A stretch of DNA of 64,000 nt from Tragulus kanchil (GCA_022376925.1 JAIOJX010000028.1:66367001-66431000); one strand, 5' to 3'. Shown: positions 35,836 to 48,635, counted from the first letter of the stretch. Program-made: numbers and translations. Notes: generated from the sequence alone by a model not told the origin.

Positions 35836-36180
35836 GCCCCCATGAACGATCTCTTAGTCCCACAGCACATTGGCAATAGTTATCTCTTTTACATATGATA
35901 GTATAGGGTATTAATTTGGTATTCCTATTCTTCTGTGAAATTCACCCTAGGAATTATTTTTCACGTATTTTTCAGTTCTTTATTTAGTTTTTTTTTTTTT
36001 TAATGTTTTCTATTTCTTTGCCAAGATTTTCCATGCCTTCATTTAGTATAACCTTATCTTCTTTCATGACCTTTATTGACTAATTCCAATTCTTGGTTCA
36101 TATCTAGATGCACTCATATTAATTATGTTTTTCTTTGAGAGTGGTCCACATTATTTTTCTTATTATATCAAATAATTTGG

Positions 36181-37020
36181 AATTCCATCACATACACTGT
36201 TGTGCATTCTGTTTTCCTTTCCCAAGTGGCTTGTTTGTTTTATGAGACATTTGACTCAATTGGAATCAAACTACAATTTCATATCTAAGGCACATATTAA
36301 AATCTCAGTTCAGTCTGTCCTTTTAGCTTTGTCTGAGCTATTCAGGCAAAGCACAGACAAAGCTTGTTCTGTGAGTATGTAGATGAAGGGACAGGCCAGA
36401 AATGTTGCCAGAATTTATAGGAGAATTGAGACTCCCTGTCTCTGTTTTCTTGCTTCCAGGACTCCTCCCTTATTTCCAGTGATTATGTCTGCCTCAAACT
36501 AAAGCATTCATGTTTTCAATTTAAAAAATCTGAAGTTTCTTGTTGGAGTTTTAGGGAACCGACATGATACTCGATGAGCCTCTCCTTAGCAAAAGTTGTA
36601 AAATAAATACATAGGCACAGACATATACACGTGCATAAATAACAAAGCCACCTAGTATAATACATTCTCGATCCTAAATTATCTTTTCTCCCTGTTGTCA
36701 GCTTATGGTTGATATCTACTGTTTCTGATGTTTTGTAACTGCTTCATACTTATAATCTGGAGGAAGATCAGTTACATATGAACTTTCTTGACCATCGTCT
36801 AAAGCAGTACCTAGAGATATGTCATTTGAATACTAAAATGAAGTAGCACATGGGCAAGAAAAAGTAGATGTAGGATTTATAGTAAAGCTGGACAGTAGAG
36901 TTGGTCAGTTATTGATTCAGATAACAAAGTTGACTAGATCTTAATGTTGATTTAAACAAGCTTGTCTCTGATATTCTCATCATATACTCGGATTTTTAAA
37001 AAATATTAATCAGTTTTGCC
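36181..37020. other. Anonymous sequence
   Basis: No gene or repeat is recognised apart from duplication 14, which starts at 36266. The 60-codon ORF at 36200 has no support. Confidence 0.45.
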
Positions 37021-38376
37021 TATTTATTTATTTATGTTCCCACACTGAGCAGTGGAATCTTAGTTCCTTGACCAGGGATTAAACTGGGCTCTCAGCAGTG
37101 AAAGCACAGAGTCTTAACCACTGGACCATCAGAGAATTCCTTGTACTTTGACTCTTATCAGAACCTCAAAACCTGATAGAAACTTATTTTGGAAATCTTC
37201 AGGAAAATGAATTTACTATCTATATAGAACTGGAAAAAGTAAGCCCATGGAAAAAGACTAAAAGTTTTGAAACAAACTTCTCATCCTGATGGCAAGATAG
37301 GAATTAAACAAACCTTTCTCATTCCATGTTTGCCAATGTGCAAGATTCAAACTACAATTTCATATCTAAGGCACATATTAAAATCTCAGTTCAGTCTGTC
37401 CTTTTAGCTTCTAGTTGCAAAGCACAGACAAAGCTTGTTCTGTGAGTATGTAGATGAAGGGACAGGCCAGAAATGTTGCCAGAATTTATAGGAGAATTGA
37501 GACTCCCTGTCTCTGTTTTCTTGCTTCCAGGACTCCTCCCTTATTTCCAGTGATTATGTCTGCCTCAAACTAAAGCATTCATGTTTTCAATTTAAAAAAT
37601 CTGAAGTTTCTTGTTGGAGTTTTAGGGAACCGACATGATACTCGATGAGCCTCTCCTTAGCAAAAGTTGTAAAATAAATACATAGGCACAGACATATACA
37701 CGTGCATAAATAACAAAGCCACCTAGTATAATACATTCTCGATCCTAAATTATCTTTTCTCCCTGTTGTCAGCTTATGGTTGATATCTACTGTTTCTGAT
37801 GTTTTGTAACTGCTTCATACTTATAATCTGGAGGAAGATCAGTTACATATGAACTTTCTTGACCATCGTCTAAAGCAGTACCTAGAGATATGTCATTTGA
37901 ATACTAAAATGAAGTAGCACATGGGCAAGAAAAAGTAGATGTAGGATTTATAGTAAAGCTGGACAGTAGAGTTGGTCAGTTATTGATTCAGATAACAAAG
38001 TTGACTAGATCTTAATGTTGATTTAAACAAGCTTGTCTCTGATATTCTCATCATATACTCGGATTTTTAAAAAATATTAATCAGTTTTGCCTATTTATTT
38101 ATTTATGTTCCCACACTGAGCAGTGGAATCTTAGTTCCTTGACCAGGGATTAAACTGGGCTCTCAGCAGTGAAAGCACAGAGTCTTAACCACTGGACCAT
38201 CAGAGAATTCCTTGTACTTTGACTCTTATCAGAACCTCAAAACCTGATAGAAACTTATTTTGGAAATCTTCAGGAAAATGAATTTACTATCTATATAGAA
38301 CTGGAAAAAGTAAGCCCATGGAAAAAGACTAAAAGTTTTTGAAAAACAAACTTCTCATCCTGATGGCAAGATAGGA
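36266..38376 (+). repeat. Direct duplication 14 (offset 1081 then about 1071)
   Basis: 36266-37302 recurs at 37347-38376. About 70 bases into copy 2, an 18-base stretch of copy 1 is replaced by 'tctagtt'-like sequence. The 44-base filler 37303-37346 contains 'ccatgtttgccaat', which also occurs at about 38432, downstream of the copy 2 end. Confidence 0.96.
37034..37140 (-). mobile_element. Bov-tA-type SINE fragment, minus strand
   Basis: Reverse complement of the SINE head: 'ccttgaccagggattaaact' and 'cttaaccactggaccatcag', then 'agaattcc'. A (TATT)n tail lies just before it. Duplicated at 38107-38213 and 39266-39372, giving three copies. Confidence 0.85.
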
Positions 38377-40411
38377 TTTTATGTCCCATATTTCTTAGCA
38401 ATACCTCTCTGAGTTTCTCTGCATTTAGGACCATGTTTGCCAATTGTTTCTGAAACAATAGTATTAGGGGAGAGAGAACATTTTTGTTTCATTTTTTAAA
38501 TAAAAACTGTGACATAACATGAAAAAGCTGAGGGCTTCAATTTTCATGTTTTAAATAATAGACAATTTATACTTAAAGTGCTTGGAAAGAATGCCTAGTG
38601 TTAATATTTGGAAGATTTTCTTTTGTCAGTCTTACCACTTAATTTTGAAATTCAGAATATGATTTTAAGTCAAGAACCCATCAGCCAGCTTTAGGTACAC
38701 TTTTCATGGAGCTTAATTCCCAGAAAGAAAGGTCTTTAAAGTGGTGAGATAAAACACAGACGGAAGCTTTCTTTTTTGTGTGTTACTTATTTGAAAAGGA
38801 GAAAGTGCAGACAGCTTTCAATCAATCATGTAACTTTGTGCGTTCTCACGCAGAATAAGTTACAATATCTGTATCCATGGTGGACCTTGGATTAGCAAGG
38901 CCAATAGAATTACATACAGCATGTCTTTTTCAGTTCCTGCTAAGAGTTTCACCTATAAAGTCTTTGCAGGATGCACCTGCGACAGTCATTCACTCTGTTC
39001 TAGAAATTCTACCTGAAGGTTTTTTTTCTTTTTTCTAATTTACTTGGATGTCTTCCTTTTTAAAGACTATCATCAACTCAGGTAAAAATACTAAACTACT
39101 GATAAAAAGTGAAATTAAAACCAAGACAGTATTTTTGTAACTCACTTATTTGGCACCATCTTAAGTGGACTCACAATGGAGTAGGCATCATTACCCTGTG
39201 ACGATCTGATGAGTAAGAACTGTCCTTATATTGATGAATGTCTATAAACTAGGTTTTTTTTTTTTGTTCCCACACTGAGCAGTGGAATCTTAGTTCCTTG
39301 ACCAGGGATTAAACTGGGCTCTCAGCAGTGAAAGCACAGAGTCTTAACCACTGGACCATCAGAGAATTCCTTGTACTTTGACTCTTATCAGAACCTCAAA
39401 ACCTGATAGAAACTTATTTTGGAAATCTTCAGGAAAATGAATTTACTATCTATATAGAACTGGAAAAAGTAAGCCCATGGAAAAAGACTAAAAGTTTTTG
39501 AAAAACAAACTTCTCATCCTGATGGCAAGATAGGATTTTATGTCCCATATTTCTTAGCAATACCTCTCTGAGTTTCTCTGCATTTAGGACCATGTTTGCC
39601 AATTGTTTCTGAAACAATAGTATTAGGGGAGAGAGAACATTTTTGTTTCATTTTTTAAATAAAAACTGTGACATAACATGAAAAAGCTGAGGGCTTCAAT
39701 TTTCATGTTTTAAATAATAGACAATTTATACTTAAAGTGCTTGGAAAGAATGCCTAGTGTTAATATTTGGAAGATTTTCTTTTTTGTCAGTCTTAACACT
39801 TCTTTTTGAAATTCCGCATATGATTTTAAGTCAAGAACCCATCAGCCAGCTTTAGGTACACTTTTCATGGAGCTTAATTCCCAGAAAGAAAGGTCTTTAA
39901 AGTGGTGAGATAAAACACAGACGGAAGCTTTCTTTTTTGTGTGTTACTTATTTGAAAAGGAGAAAGTGCAGACAGCTTTCAATCAATCATGTAACTTTGT
40001 GCGTTCTCACGCAGAATAAGTTACAATATCTGTATCCATGGTGGACCTTGGATTAGCAAGGCCAATAGAATTACATACAGCATGTCTTTTTCAGTTCCTG
40101 CTAAGAGTTTCACCTATAAAGTCTTTGCAGGATGCACCTGCGACAGTCATTCACTCTGTTCTAGAAATTCTACCTGAAGGTTTTTTTTCTTTTTTCTAAT
40201 TTACTTGGATGTCTTCCTTTTTAAAGACTATCATCAACTCAGGTAAAAATACTAAACTACTGATAAAAAGTGAAATTAAAACCAAGACAGTATTTTTGTA
40301 ACTCACTTATTTGGCACCATCTTAAGTGGACTCACAATGGAGTAGGCATCATTACCCTGTGACGATCTGATGAGTAAGAACTGTCCTTATATTGATGAAT
40401 GTCTATAAACT
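38107..40411 (+). repeat. Direct duplication 15 (offset 1159)
   Basis: 38107-39251 recurs at 39266-40411. The filler 39252-39265 is mostly T. The first 270 bp are present three times (also 37035-37302). A cluster of substitutions lies near 38631-38660 versus 39790-39818. Apart from the SINE fragment the unit is anonymous. Confidence 0.97.
38215..39250. other. Anonymous sequence
   Basis: No gene or recognisable transposon. It is repeated at 39374-40411. Confidence 0.45.
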
Positions 40412-41470
40412 ATGTGGTCATATATATTCTATCTACCATTCTATAAATTTTCCATCAACATTGGCCCAGCCTCAAATATTCTTTTAATATTGTTATCTTT
40501 GTTTTATCTTTGTTCTATAGTTTATCTATATTTTTCTTTAGTACTTAACAAGCTCTTTTGGAATAGATTGGTCCACTGGAATTCCTCACAGAATATTTTT
40601 AAACATTCTGATAATAATAATCAATATACAAGAAAAATGTCTTTCATCTTTATTAAGGTTTAACAAATTTTCTTAGAGTATAAATGCTAAGTAAAATATA
40701 TCATCTCTCTTTTCCTTATTTTAAACAGTGTTTATCTCTTACATTAGGAAAAAGCAAGTTTAGAATGAGTGTCATTTAAAATGTATTTGAAAGTCAAATC
40801 CAACACTTTACTTTCCTAAAACTTTGTGGTAATATTACAAAATTTCCCCATTAATCTGGCACTTTTTGCTGGGAATGAATCTTGCATATATTGTGATATC
40901 TGTAATCATTACTGGAAAACACAGGTTAACATACTTTTAAACATTTTATTGTTAATTCAGGTTCACTCATAATTATTCATGAATAGTACTGTTCTGTCTT
41001 CTCACTTTCCATAATTACACTGTCTTATGTCAATGATCACTTCAGTGACTGTGTAGCTCTCTAGCAGACTTTTCTGCTTCTATTCTTTAAAGGGACAGAA
41101 AACTAGATAATCAATTGTATATTGAGTAAAAAGTCATTGTGGAAGATTAAATGAAAAACAAACTCAAAATTCCTGTATTTCACCCAACAAAGGAAAGAGC
41201 CTGATTTAAGAGTGGAGGAGAAAGAACAATCATCTAGTAAAGATACTGATAAGAAAGTCCTTTTTTCATAGTATATCTTCATTCTAAAAGTAGTAGATTC
41301 TCATTGTATTCTCATTTATATAATGCACCCATAGGCAGAAAACTTTTTAAGAAATATTTTACTGCCAGACTGAGTTCATGTTTTAGAATATCTGTTTATA
41401 ATATAGGATAAAGAAATTCATATCATATTACTTTTAATAAATAGGAACATAAAACATTAAGGTCCTTTTC
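40412..41470. other. Anonymous AT-rich sequence
   Basis: No gene or repeat is recognised with confidence. An 83-codon ORF at 40412-40663 is AT-rich and featureless. Confidence 0.45.
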
Positions 41471-42958
41471 CTTTTACAGCTTTAAGAATGTATAATTAAC
41501 ATATAGTAAATGGAAAATATTTAAAGTATACATTTTGATGAGTTTTGAAATTTAATATAATGTAAAAGCATGAATACAGTGAATATAGGACACAACCTCA
41601 TCACCGAAGTCTTGCTCACACTCCTTAGTCCTCTTGGGTCCCAGTTCACATGCTATGCCCAACACCCATCTTTACTGATAAGTTTGCTGAAACTATAAAT
41701 TAGTTTGCATTTCTTACAATTTGTGCATAAGTTCCACTTGTATTATATGAATCCTCTGATGTGTGGCTTTAAAATTTGGGGCATTTTAATGGGTATTTCA
41801 TAATAGCTTCAGTTTTCCAACAACTAATGATTTAATTATTTGATTATAAGACATGATTTAACCACTAATGAAAATTTTTTTTTTCTATTCATGAAGACTT
41901 TCCTAAAACTTTGTGGTAATATTACAAAATTTCCCCATTAATCTGGCACTTTTTGCTGGGAATGAATCTTGCATATATTGTGATATCTGTAATCATTACT
42001 GGAAAACACAGGTTAACATACTTTTAAACATTTTATTGTTAATTCAGGTTCACTCATAATTATTCATGAATAGTACTGTTCTGTCTTCTCACTTTCCATA
42101 ATTACACTGTCTTATGTCAATGATCACTTCAGTGACTGTGTAGCTCTCTAGCAGACTTTTCTGCTTCTATTCTTTAAAGGGACAGAAAACTAGATAATCA
42201 ATTGTATATTGAGTAAAAAGTCATTGTGGAAGATTAAATGAAAAACAAACTCAAAATTCCTGTATTTCACCCAACAAAGGAAAGAGCCTGATTTAAGAGT
42301 GGAGGAGAAAGAACAATCATCTAGTAAAGATACTGATAAGAAAGTCCTTTTTTCATAGTATATCTTCATTCTAAAAGTAGTAGATTCTCATTGTATTCTC
42401 ATTTATATAATGCACCCATAGGCAGAAAACTTTTTAAGAAATATTTTACTGCCAGACTGAGTTCATGTTTTAGAATATCTGTTTATAATATAGGATAAAG
42501 AAATTCATATCATATTACTTTTAATAAATAGGAACATAAAACATTAAGGTCCTTTTCCTTTTACAGCTTTAAGAATGTATAATTAACATATAGTAAATGG
42601 AAAATATTTAAAGTATACATTTTGATGAGTTTTGAAATTTAATATAATGTAAAAGCATGAATACAGTGAATATAGGACACAACCTCATCACCGAAGTCTT
42701 GCTCACACTCCTTAGTCCTCTTGGGTCCCAGTTCACATGCTATGCCCAACACCCATCTTTACTGATAAGTTTGCTGAAACTATAAATTAGTTTGCATTTC
42801 TTACAATTTGTGCATAAGTTCCACTTGTATTATATGAATCCTCTGATGTGTGGCTTTAAAATTTGGGGCATTTTAATGGGTATTTCATAATAGCTTCAGT
42901 TTTCCAACAACTAATGATTTAATTATTTGATTATAAGACATGATTTAACCACTAATGA
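40810..42958 (+). repeat. Direct duplication 16 (unit 1087 bp)
   Basis: 40810-41871 recurs at 41897-42958 without obvious internal differences. The 25-base filler 41872-41896 contains a T run. Confidence 0.97.
41474..41860 (-). mobile_element. L1 3' UTR fragment, minus strand (duplicated)
   Basis: 'gtataattaacatatagtaa', 'cattttgatgagttttgaaa', 'acacaacctcatcacc' and 'tatatgaatcctctgatgtg' follow the reverse complement of an old L1M 3' UTR. The duplicate is at 42561-42947. Confidence 0.6.
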
Positions 42959-43039
42959 TTTCATTATTTAATTATATTTACATGATTCTACTCATTTCAA
43001 AAATGCTAAGACTTGTTTTATTGTTTCTAACATAGCCTA

Positions 43040-43418
43040 TAGTGGTGAATGATTTTTATATACTTGCATAGAATTTACTTTCTGTTATTGCTGGGAGAAG
43101 TGTTCTAAAACTATCAATTAGGTCAATTTGGTGGGCAGTGTTTGTCTAGTCTTCTAAACCTTTATTGATTTTTGTGTACTTATTCAATCAACTACTGTGA
43201 AAGGAGTATTGAAAGGTGTACTATGCTGTGAAAAGGTGTTGAAACTTTGAACTGTAATTGTAGATTTGTCTTTCTCTTTATAGTCCTACCAGTTTCTACT
43301 TTATGTATTTGAAGTTGTGTTTTTATTTAAATAAGTATTTTAGCCTGTCACATAACTACAAAATGCTGTTCTTTACCACTAGTAATATTCTTTGATCAGA
43401 AATCTGTCTTGTTTGATA
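43040..43418 (-). mobile_element. L1 ORF2 fragment, minus strand, interrupted by Tigger
   Basis: 'caattaggtcaatttggtgg', 'ctaccagtttctactttatg', 'tattctttgatcagaaatct', 'gtcttgtttgata' follow the reverse complement of the L1 ORF2 endonuclease region. It stops exactly at the first base of the Tigger element after the dinucleotide TA. The duplicate is at 44267-44584. Confidence 0.65.
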
Positions 43419-45432
43419 CAGTAAATCCCCTACATATGAATGAGTTCCATTCTAAGTACCAGTTTATAAGCCCAACAAATTTAGCCTAGATATCAAAGTG
43501 ACACAATTTGCTATACTATAGCACTGTACTATAATAGGCTTATAATACTTTTAACACAAATAATTCATTTAAAAAAACACACAAAAATAAAGGAAAGAAT
43601 TTTGCTGGCATACAGGGGCTGGCATTGAGTGAAAAGGAGATAAGAGTTACTGATGGGAGGAGGGAGATGAGGTGGGAGATGGCAGAGCTGAAGGATGGTA
43701 GACCATCAGCAATAGGAGATGGAGGGAAAGCTGCAATGTCACTCAAACCTGGCCTGATCCACCTTATTGGGCAGAATTTTATCTATCCTTTTAAAATAAT
43801 GATCCTGTGATATTTGGATAGTCACTCTTTTCTTCTCATCATAGATGACCTAAAAGCACTGGATTGCATTTTGAACAGTTGCTGCAACCTTCAAGTACCA
43901 GTCTAGGTTTGGGTCCTATGCCTCAAAAACTAACAGTGCCTCTTCAAATAAAGAAATCATCTTGCTATTTTCTGCATTATGAATCTCTTCGGTTCCTCAG
44001 CTACTTCTTCTTCCTCTGGTCTCTGTCTTTCTCCAATTTCATCAGGTCTTCATTAGTAAGCTCCTCGTATTGCACAGAGAGGAGTTCAGTGAAGTTGCCC
44101 TCTGGCACATCTAGCTCCAGATTCTTGCTGAGGGTCACTAAGTTGCTGAAGACCTCTTTGGGACTCTACATCAACCTTCTCACATCCATGAAAATCATGA
44201 AGAAACCACAGGCAAAGATTCTTTCAAATTCCATTCACAGTGATGGCCATAACCTCATTTTATGCATGTTCTAAAACTATCAATTAGGTCAATTTGGTGG
44301 GCAGTGTTTGTCTAGTCTTCTAAACCTTTATTGATTTTTGTGTACTTATTCAATCAACTACTGTGAAAGGAGTATTGAAAGGTGTACTATGCTGTGAAAA
44401 GGTGTTGAAACTTTGAACTGTAATTGTAGATTTGTCTTTCTCTTTATAGTCCTACCAGTTTCTACTTTATGTATTTGAAGTTGTGTTTTTATTTAAATAA
44501 GTATTTTAGCCTGTCACATAACTACAAAATGCTGTTCTTTACCACTAGTAATATTCTTTGATCAGAAATCTGTCTTGTTTGATACAGTAAATCCCCTACA
44601 TATGAATGAGTTCCATTCTAAGTACCAGTTTATAAGCCCAACAAATTTAGCCTAGATATCAAAGTGACACAATTTGCTATACTATAGCACTGTACTATAA
44701 TAGGCTTATAATACTTTTAACACAAATAATTCATTTAAAAAAACACACAAAAATAAAGGAAAGAATTTTGCTGGCATACAGGGGCTGGCATTGAGTGAAA
44801 AGGAGATAAGAGTTACTGATGGGAGGAGGGAGATGAGGTGGGAGATGGCAGAGCTGAAGGATGGTAGACCATCAGCAAAAGGAGGTGGTGGGAAAGCTGC
44901 AATGTCACTCAAACCTGGCCTGATCCACCTTATTGGGCAGAATTTTATCTATCCTTTTAAAATAATGATCCTGTGATATTTGGATAGTCACTCTTTTCTT
45001 CTCATCATAGATGACCTAAAAGCACTGGATTGCATTTTGAACAGTTGCTGCAACCTTCAAGTACCAGTCTAGGTTTGGGTCCTATGCCTCAAAAACTAAC
45101 AGTGCCTCTTCAAATAAAGAAATCATCTTGCTATTTTCTGCATTATGAATCTCTTCGGTTCCTCAGCTACTTCTTCTTCCTCTGGTCTCTGTCTTTCTCC
45201 AATTTCATCAGGTCTTCATTAGTAAGCTCCTCGTATTGCACAGAGAGGAGTTCAGTGAAGTTGCCCTCTGGCACATCTAGCTCCAGATTCTTGCTGAGGG
45301 TCACTAAGTTGCTGAAGACCTCTTTGGGACTCTACATCAACCTTCTCACATCCATGAAAATCATGAAGAAACCACAGGCAAAGATTCTTTCAAATTCCAT
45401 TCACAGTGATGGCCATAACCTCATTTTATGCA
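43102..45432 (+). repeat. Direct duplication 17 (unit 1166 bp)
   Basis: 43102-44266 is repeated head to tail at 44267-45432 with no filler. A few substitutions lie at about 43712-43728 versus 44878-44894. Confidence 0.97.
43540..43746 (-). pseudogene. Tigger transposase C-terminal remnant
   Basis: A 68-codon minus-strand frame containing PSFSSAISH, consistent with the low-complexity C-terminal tail of Tigger transposases. A near-identical copy is at 44706-44912. Confidence 0.55.
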
Positions 45433-45695
45433 AAGTCAATGTTTTTCAGAGCCTTATAGATTCACAGTCCTTACAAAAAATTCTTCCTGATTAATCACTT
45501 ACCTTTACTGACTGAAGAAACAGTAGGACATAACAGATTTTGAAAATTTCCCCAACTTCCTGGTCCATAGGTTGGGTGAGCAATGTAGTAATTGGCATAC
45601 TAGTTTGATATTGGGATGAAAGTTGTCCTTGATGGGGAAGTGGCCCAGAGCCTTACTGATGTTAAAAGAATGTTACATGGATCATCCTTTTCCAA

Positions 45696-46002
45696 TCAAT
45701 GTCTCTCTACTTCTGATAAGGTGATGGAAAAACTAGTCCTAAAAAATGGGCTGTGTAACCCAAGCTTTGGGCTTACTCTTCCACGATAGGAAGAGAACCT
45801 CTGACTGTTTTGAAGGGATCTTGAGTTCTTTGAATGATAAACTAAGAGACACTTCAGCTTCATATCAGCAGAAACATTTCCACCAAACAAAACAGTTAGC
45901 CTATCATTTGCTGATTTATAACCTGGCATCAAGTTTTTCCTTCTTACTTATGTAACTCTAGTCTAGGATTCTCTTCCAGTACAATCCTGTCTGATCTACA
46001 TT
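45696..46002 (-). pseudogene. Tigger transposase DDE-domain remnant
   Basis: On the minus strand, codons near 45961-46002 read N-V-D-Q-T-G-L-Y-W-K-R-I, matching the motif around the first catalytic Asp of pogo/Tigger DDE transposases; that Asp codon is at 45994-45996. Downstream, 45696-45932 encodes a 78-codon frame with GYKSANDRLTVLFGGN and KCLLVYHSKN, the conserved block after the first Asp. Frameshifts separate it from the C-terminal part, and a SINE splits it just upstream of the motif. It cannot make an active transposase. A second copy lies at 46808-47114. Confidence 0.82.
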
Positions 46003-46015
46003 AAAACCTGATCAG

Positions 46016-46280
46016 GGCTTCCTTGGTGGTCCAGCAGGTAAGAATACCACCTTGCAGTGCAAGGGGCACCAGTTCGATCCCTGGCCTAGGAAGATCCCAC
46101 ATGCCACAAAGTGGCTGGACCAATGTATCTAACTACTGAGCCGGAGCTCCCAAGTGCACGCGCCTGGAGCCCGTGCTCTGTGACAAGAGAGGTCACTGCG
46201 ATGGGAGGCCCACACAGGTCAAAGAACAAACATAAGTGAATGAAAGATCAATAGAAGTGGCTGAAAAAGAAAATAAAAAA
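46016..46280 (+). mobile_element. Bov-tA SINE, plus strand, inserted in Tigger
   Basis: Starts 'ggcttccttggtggtccagc' and contains 'ccagttcgatccctggccta'. The flanks 46003-46015 and 46281-46293 ('aaaacctgatcag') are a perfect 13-bp target-site duplication. It lies next to the first catalytic motif of the transposase. Confidence 0.95.
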
Positions 46281-47127
46281 AAAACCTGATCAGGTAAATA
46301 CTTATCTTCTTCAAAAATTTATTGAAGCACTGCAGGAAATTCCTAGGCAGCTACCATATCTACACTCATCTCACTACTTCCTTTTATGTTGTGAAGGTTG
46401 ACTCTAGCCTTGAACCCATGAAACCAGTCATGGCTGCCATTAAAAGATGTGCCCTCTGATTCTACACTGTGTTCCTTGATCAAGTTTTCATATAGGCTTT
46501 AGCTTTCTCTTGAATCAGCATTAACTGGGGGGTATATAGACCATTTGTTTTTAACTGATTACTGAAATGAATGGGGTTATATTTATGGTTTTGTTTTTAG
46601 CCTGCCCCACTTTTTTTTACTGACTGAAGAAACAGTAGGACATAACAGATTTTGAAAATTTCCCCAACTTCCTGGTCCATAGGTTGGGTGAGCAATGTAG
46701 TAATTGGCATACTAGTTTGATATTGGGATGAAAGTTGTCCTTGATGGGGAAGTGGCCCAGAGCCTTACTGATGTTAAAAGAATGTTACATGGATCATCCT
46801 TTTCCAATCAATGTCTCTCTACTTCTGATAAGGTGATGGAAAAACTAGTCCTAAAAAATGGGCTGTGTAACCCAAGCTTTGGGCTTACTCTTCCACGATA
46901 GGAAGAGAACCTCTGACTGTTTTGAAGGGATCTTGAGTTCTTTGAATGATAAACTAAGAGACACTTCAGCTTCATATCAGCAGAAACATTTCCACCAAAC
47001 AAAACAGTTAGCCTATCATTTGCTGATTTATAACCTGGCATCAAGTTTTTCCTTCTTACTTATGTAACTCTAGTCTAGGATTCTCTTCCAGTACAATCCT
47101 GTCTGATCTACATTAAAACCTGATCAG

Positions 47128-47391
47128 GGCTTCCTTGGTGGTCCAGCAGGTAAGAATACCACCTTGCAGTGCAAGGGGCACCAGTTCGATCCCTGGCCTA
47201 GGAAGATCCCACATGCCACAAAGTGGCTGGACCAATGTATCTAACTACTGAGCCGGAGCTCCCAAGTGCAGCGCCTGGAGCCCGTGCTCTGTGACAAGAG
47301 AGGTCACTGCGATGGGAGGCCCACACAGGTCAAAGAACAAACATAAGTGAATGAAAGATCAATAGAAGTGGCTGAAAAAGAAAATAAAAAA
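47128..47391 (+). mobile_element. Bov-tA SINE, second copy by duplication
   Basis: The same insertion as 46016-46280, including both target-site duplications, at an offset of 1112 then 1111. Confidence 0.95.
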
Positions 47392-47723
47392 AAAACCTGA
47401 TCAGGTAAATACTTATCTTCTTCAAAAATTTATTGAAGCACTGCAGGAAATTCCTAGGCAGCTACCATATCTACACTCATCTCACTACTTCCTTTTATGT
47501 TGTGAAGGTTGACTCTAGCCTTGAACCCATGAAACCAGTCATGGCTGCCATTAAAAGATGTGCCCTCTGATTCTACACTGTGTTCCTTGATCAAGTTTTC
47601 ATATAGGCTTTAGCTTTCTCTTGAATCAGCATTAACTGGGGGGTATATAGACCATTTGTTTTTAACTGATTACTGAAATGAATGGGGTTATATTTATGGT
47701 TTTGTTTTTAGCCTGCCCCACTT

Positions 47724-48449
47724 ACTCACTGTTACTTTTCTCCTCCTTTTCTGTTGTTTTTTAGGATGGAGAACTTTGTAACTCATTTTGTCTCCTTTGC
47801 TTTCTTACTATCTGTAACTTTTTTTTTGACTTGATGAAAATGAAGATTCTTTTTGCATGTTTCACTTTGTAGATTGAGATTCATAATGGCTATAAACCTT
47901 CATATGCATAGATTAATGAGTGTATTGAATGCCAATTGTATCTCAAACATCAACAACACTCTAGTGAGTAAAACAAAGAAATATACTCTTCCGAGTACAT
48001 AGCCTGGTGGTATAAAGAAGACTCAAATTGCTAGAATGACCTTAGGTACCCTTATAAAAGATAATCACCCACATCTGACAACAAGATTTCCATTTATAAT
48101 ACTTGGCAAATGAGTGGCCTGGTCAATAAGCAGTATGAGTTAGTGACTATAACATTAAAATGGGAGGAAAAAATATTAAGGCAATTCTCTTTGTTTCAAT
48201 AAGGGTAAGTCTGTAGGTTTGATTGTTTTGAGAAAAGGAACAGTTTGTTCTTGCAGCTCACTAAGCTTTGCAAGCCTGTGGTCTCAAGGGTGCATCCTCC
48301 AGAGATGAGGATCAGGCCGACTGCAGCCTGCAGTAATCAAGCAAGCTGATAATGTTCTTTAAAATGTTCTCTGCTTGGTCTTTTCCCATGTCATCCCAAA
48401 TACACAGCAATCGCCCAGGTCAATGTCAGAGGAGTTTATAGTACATCAA
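47724..48449. other. Anonymous sequence between Tigger and BovB
   Basis: No gene or repeat is recognised. It is repeated at 48885-49610. Confidence 0.45.
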
Positions 48450-48635
48450 CACTGTAATACTGTTACCCTGCTTATTTAAATAATATGCAGAGTACATTAT
48501 GTGAAATGCTGGTCTGGATGAAACACAAGCTGGAGTAATGATTACTGGGAGAAATATCAATAACCTCAGGTATGCAGATGATACCAGCCTTATGGAAGAA
48601 AGTGAAGAGGAATTAAAGAGCTTCTTGAAGGTGAA
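48450..48635 (+). mobile_element. BovB LINE fragment, cut off by a duplication junction
   Basis: 'ctgttaccctgcttatttaa', 'tatgcagagtacattatgtg', 'atatcaataacctcaggtat' are BovB reverse transcriptase coding sequence. It breaks off at the junction of duplication 19 and resumes as the longer copy at 49611. Confidence 0.9.

Larger units (their letters stand above)
32160..36180 (-). mobile_element. HAL1-like L1, minus strand, expanded by duplications
   Basis: Read on the plus strand this is the reverse complement of an old HAL1-type L1: 'ctcctttcctgccttccttt', 'gttcttaagcattctttgtt' then 'gtataggtctgttgag', 'ttctagatattatttcattc', 'ttcagctattatttctttaa', 'gatgttgtctcacagttctt', and 'tttccatgccttcatttagt'. 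ORF1 sequence is present but no frame survives. Duplications 12 and 13 make it appear longer than it is, and a Bov-A2 and an unclassified repeat interrupt it. Confidence 0.65.
43419..47723 (-). mobile_element. Tigger-like (pogo/Tc1-mariner) DNA transposon, expanded by duplications
   Basis: The element starts with a terminus-like 'cagtaaatcccctacatatg' immediately after a TA (43417-43418), as expected for a TA-targeting Tc1/mariner relative. The opposite terminus is not found, so the 5' part of the transposase is missing. Removing duplications 17 and 18 and the inserted SINE leaves about 1.7-2 kb. The coding strand is minus. The 136- and 154-codon plus-strand ORFs are antisense. Confidence 0.8.
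45504..47723 (+). repeat. Direct duplication 18 (unit 1112 bp)
   Basis: 45504-46612 recurs at 46616-47723. A T run marks the junction. A one-base deletion at about 47268 lies within the SINE copy. The unit contains the DDE remnant and a whole Bov-tA. Confidence 0.97.

Noticed and set aside
45030..45494. 154-codon plus-strand ORF, the longest in the window
   Set aside because: It runs antisense to the Tigger transposase coding strand. The recognisable protein motifs are on the minus strand.
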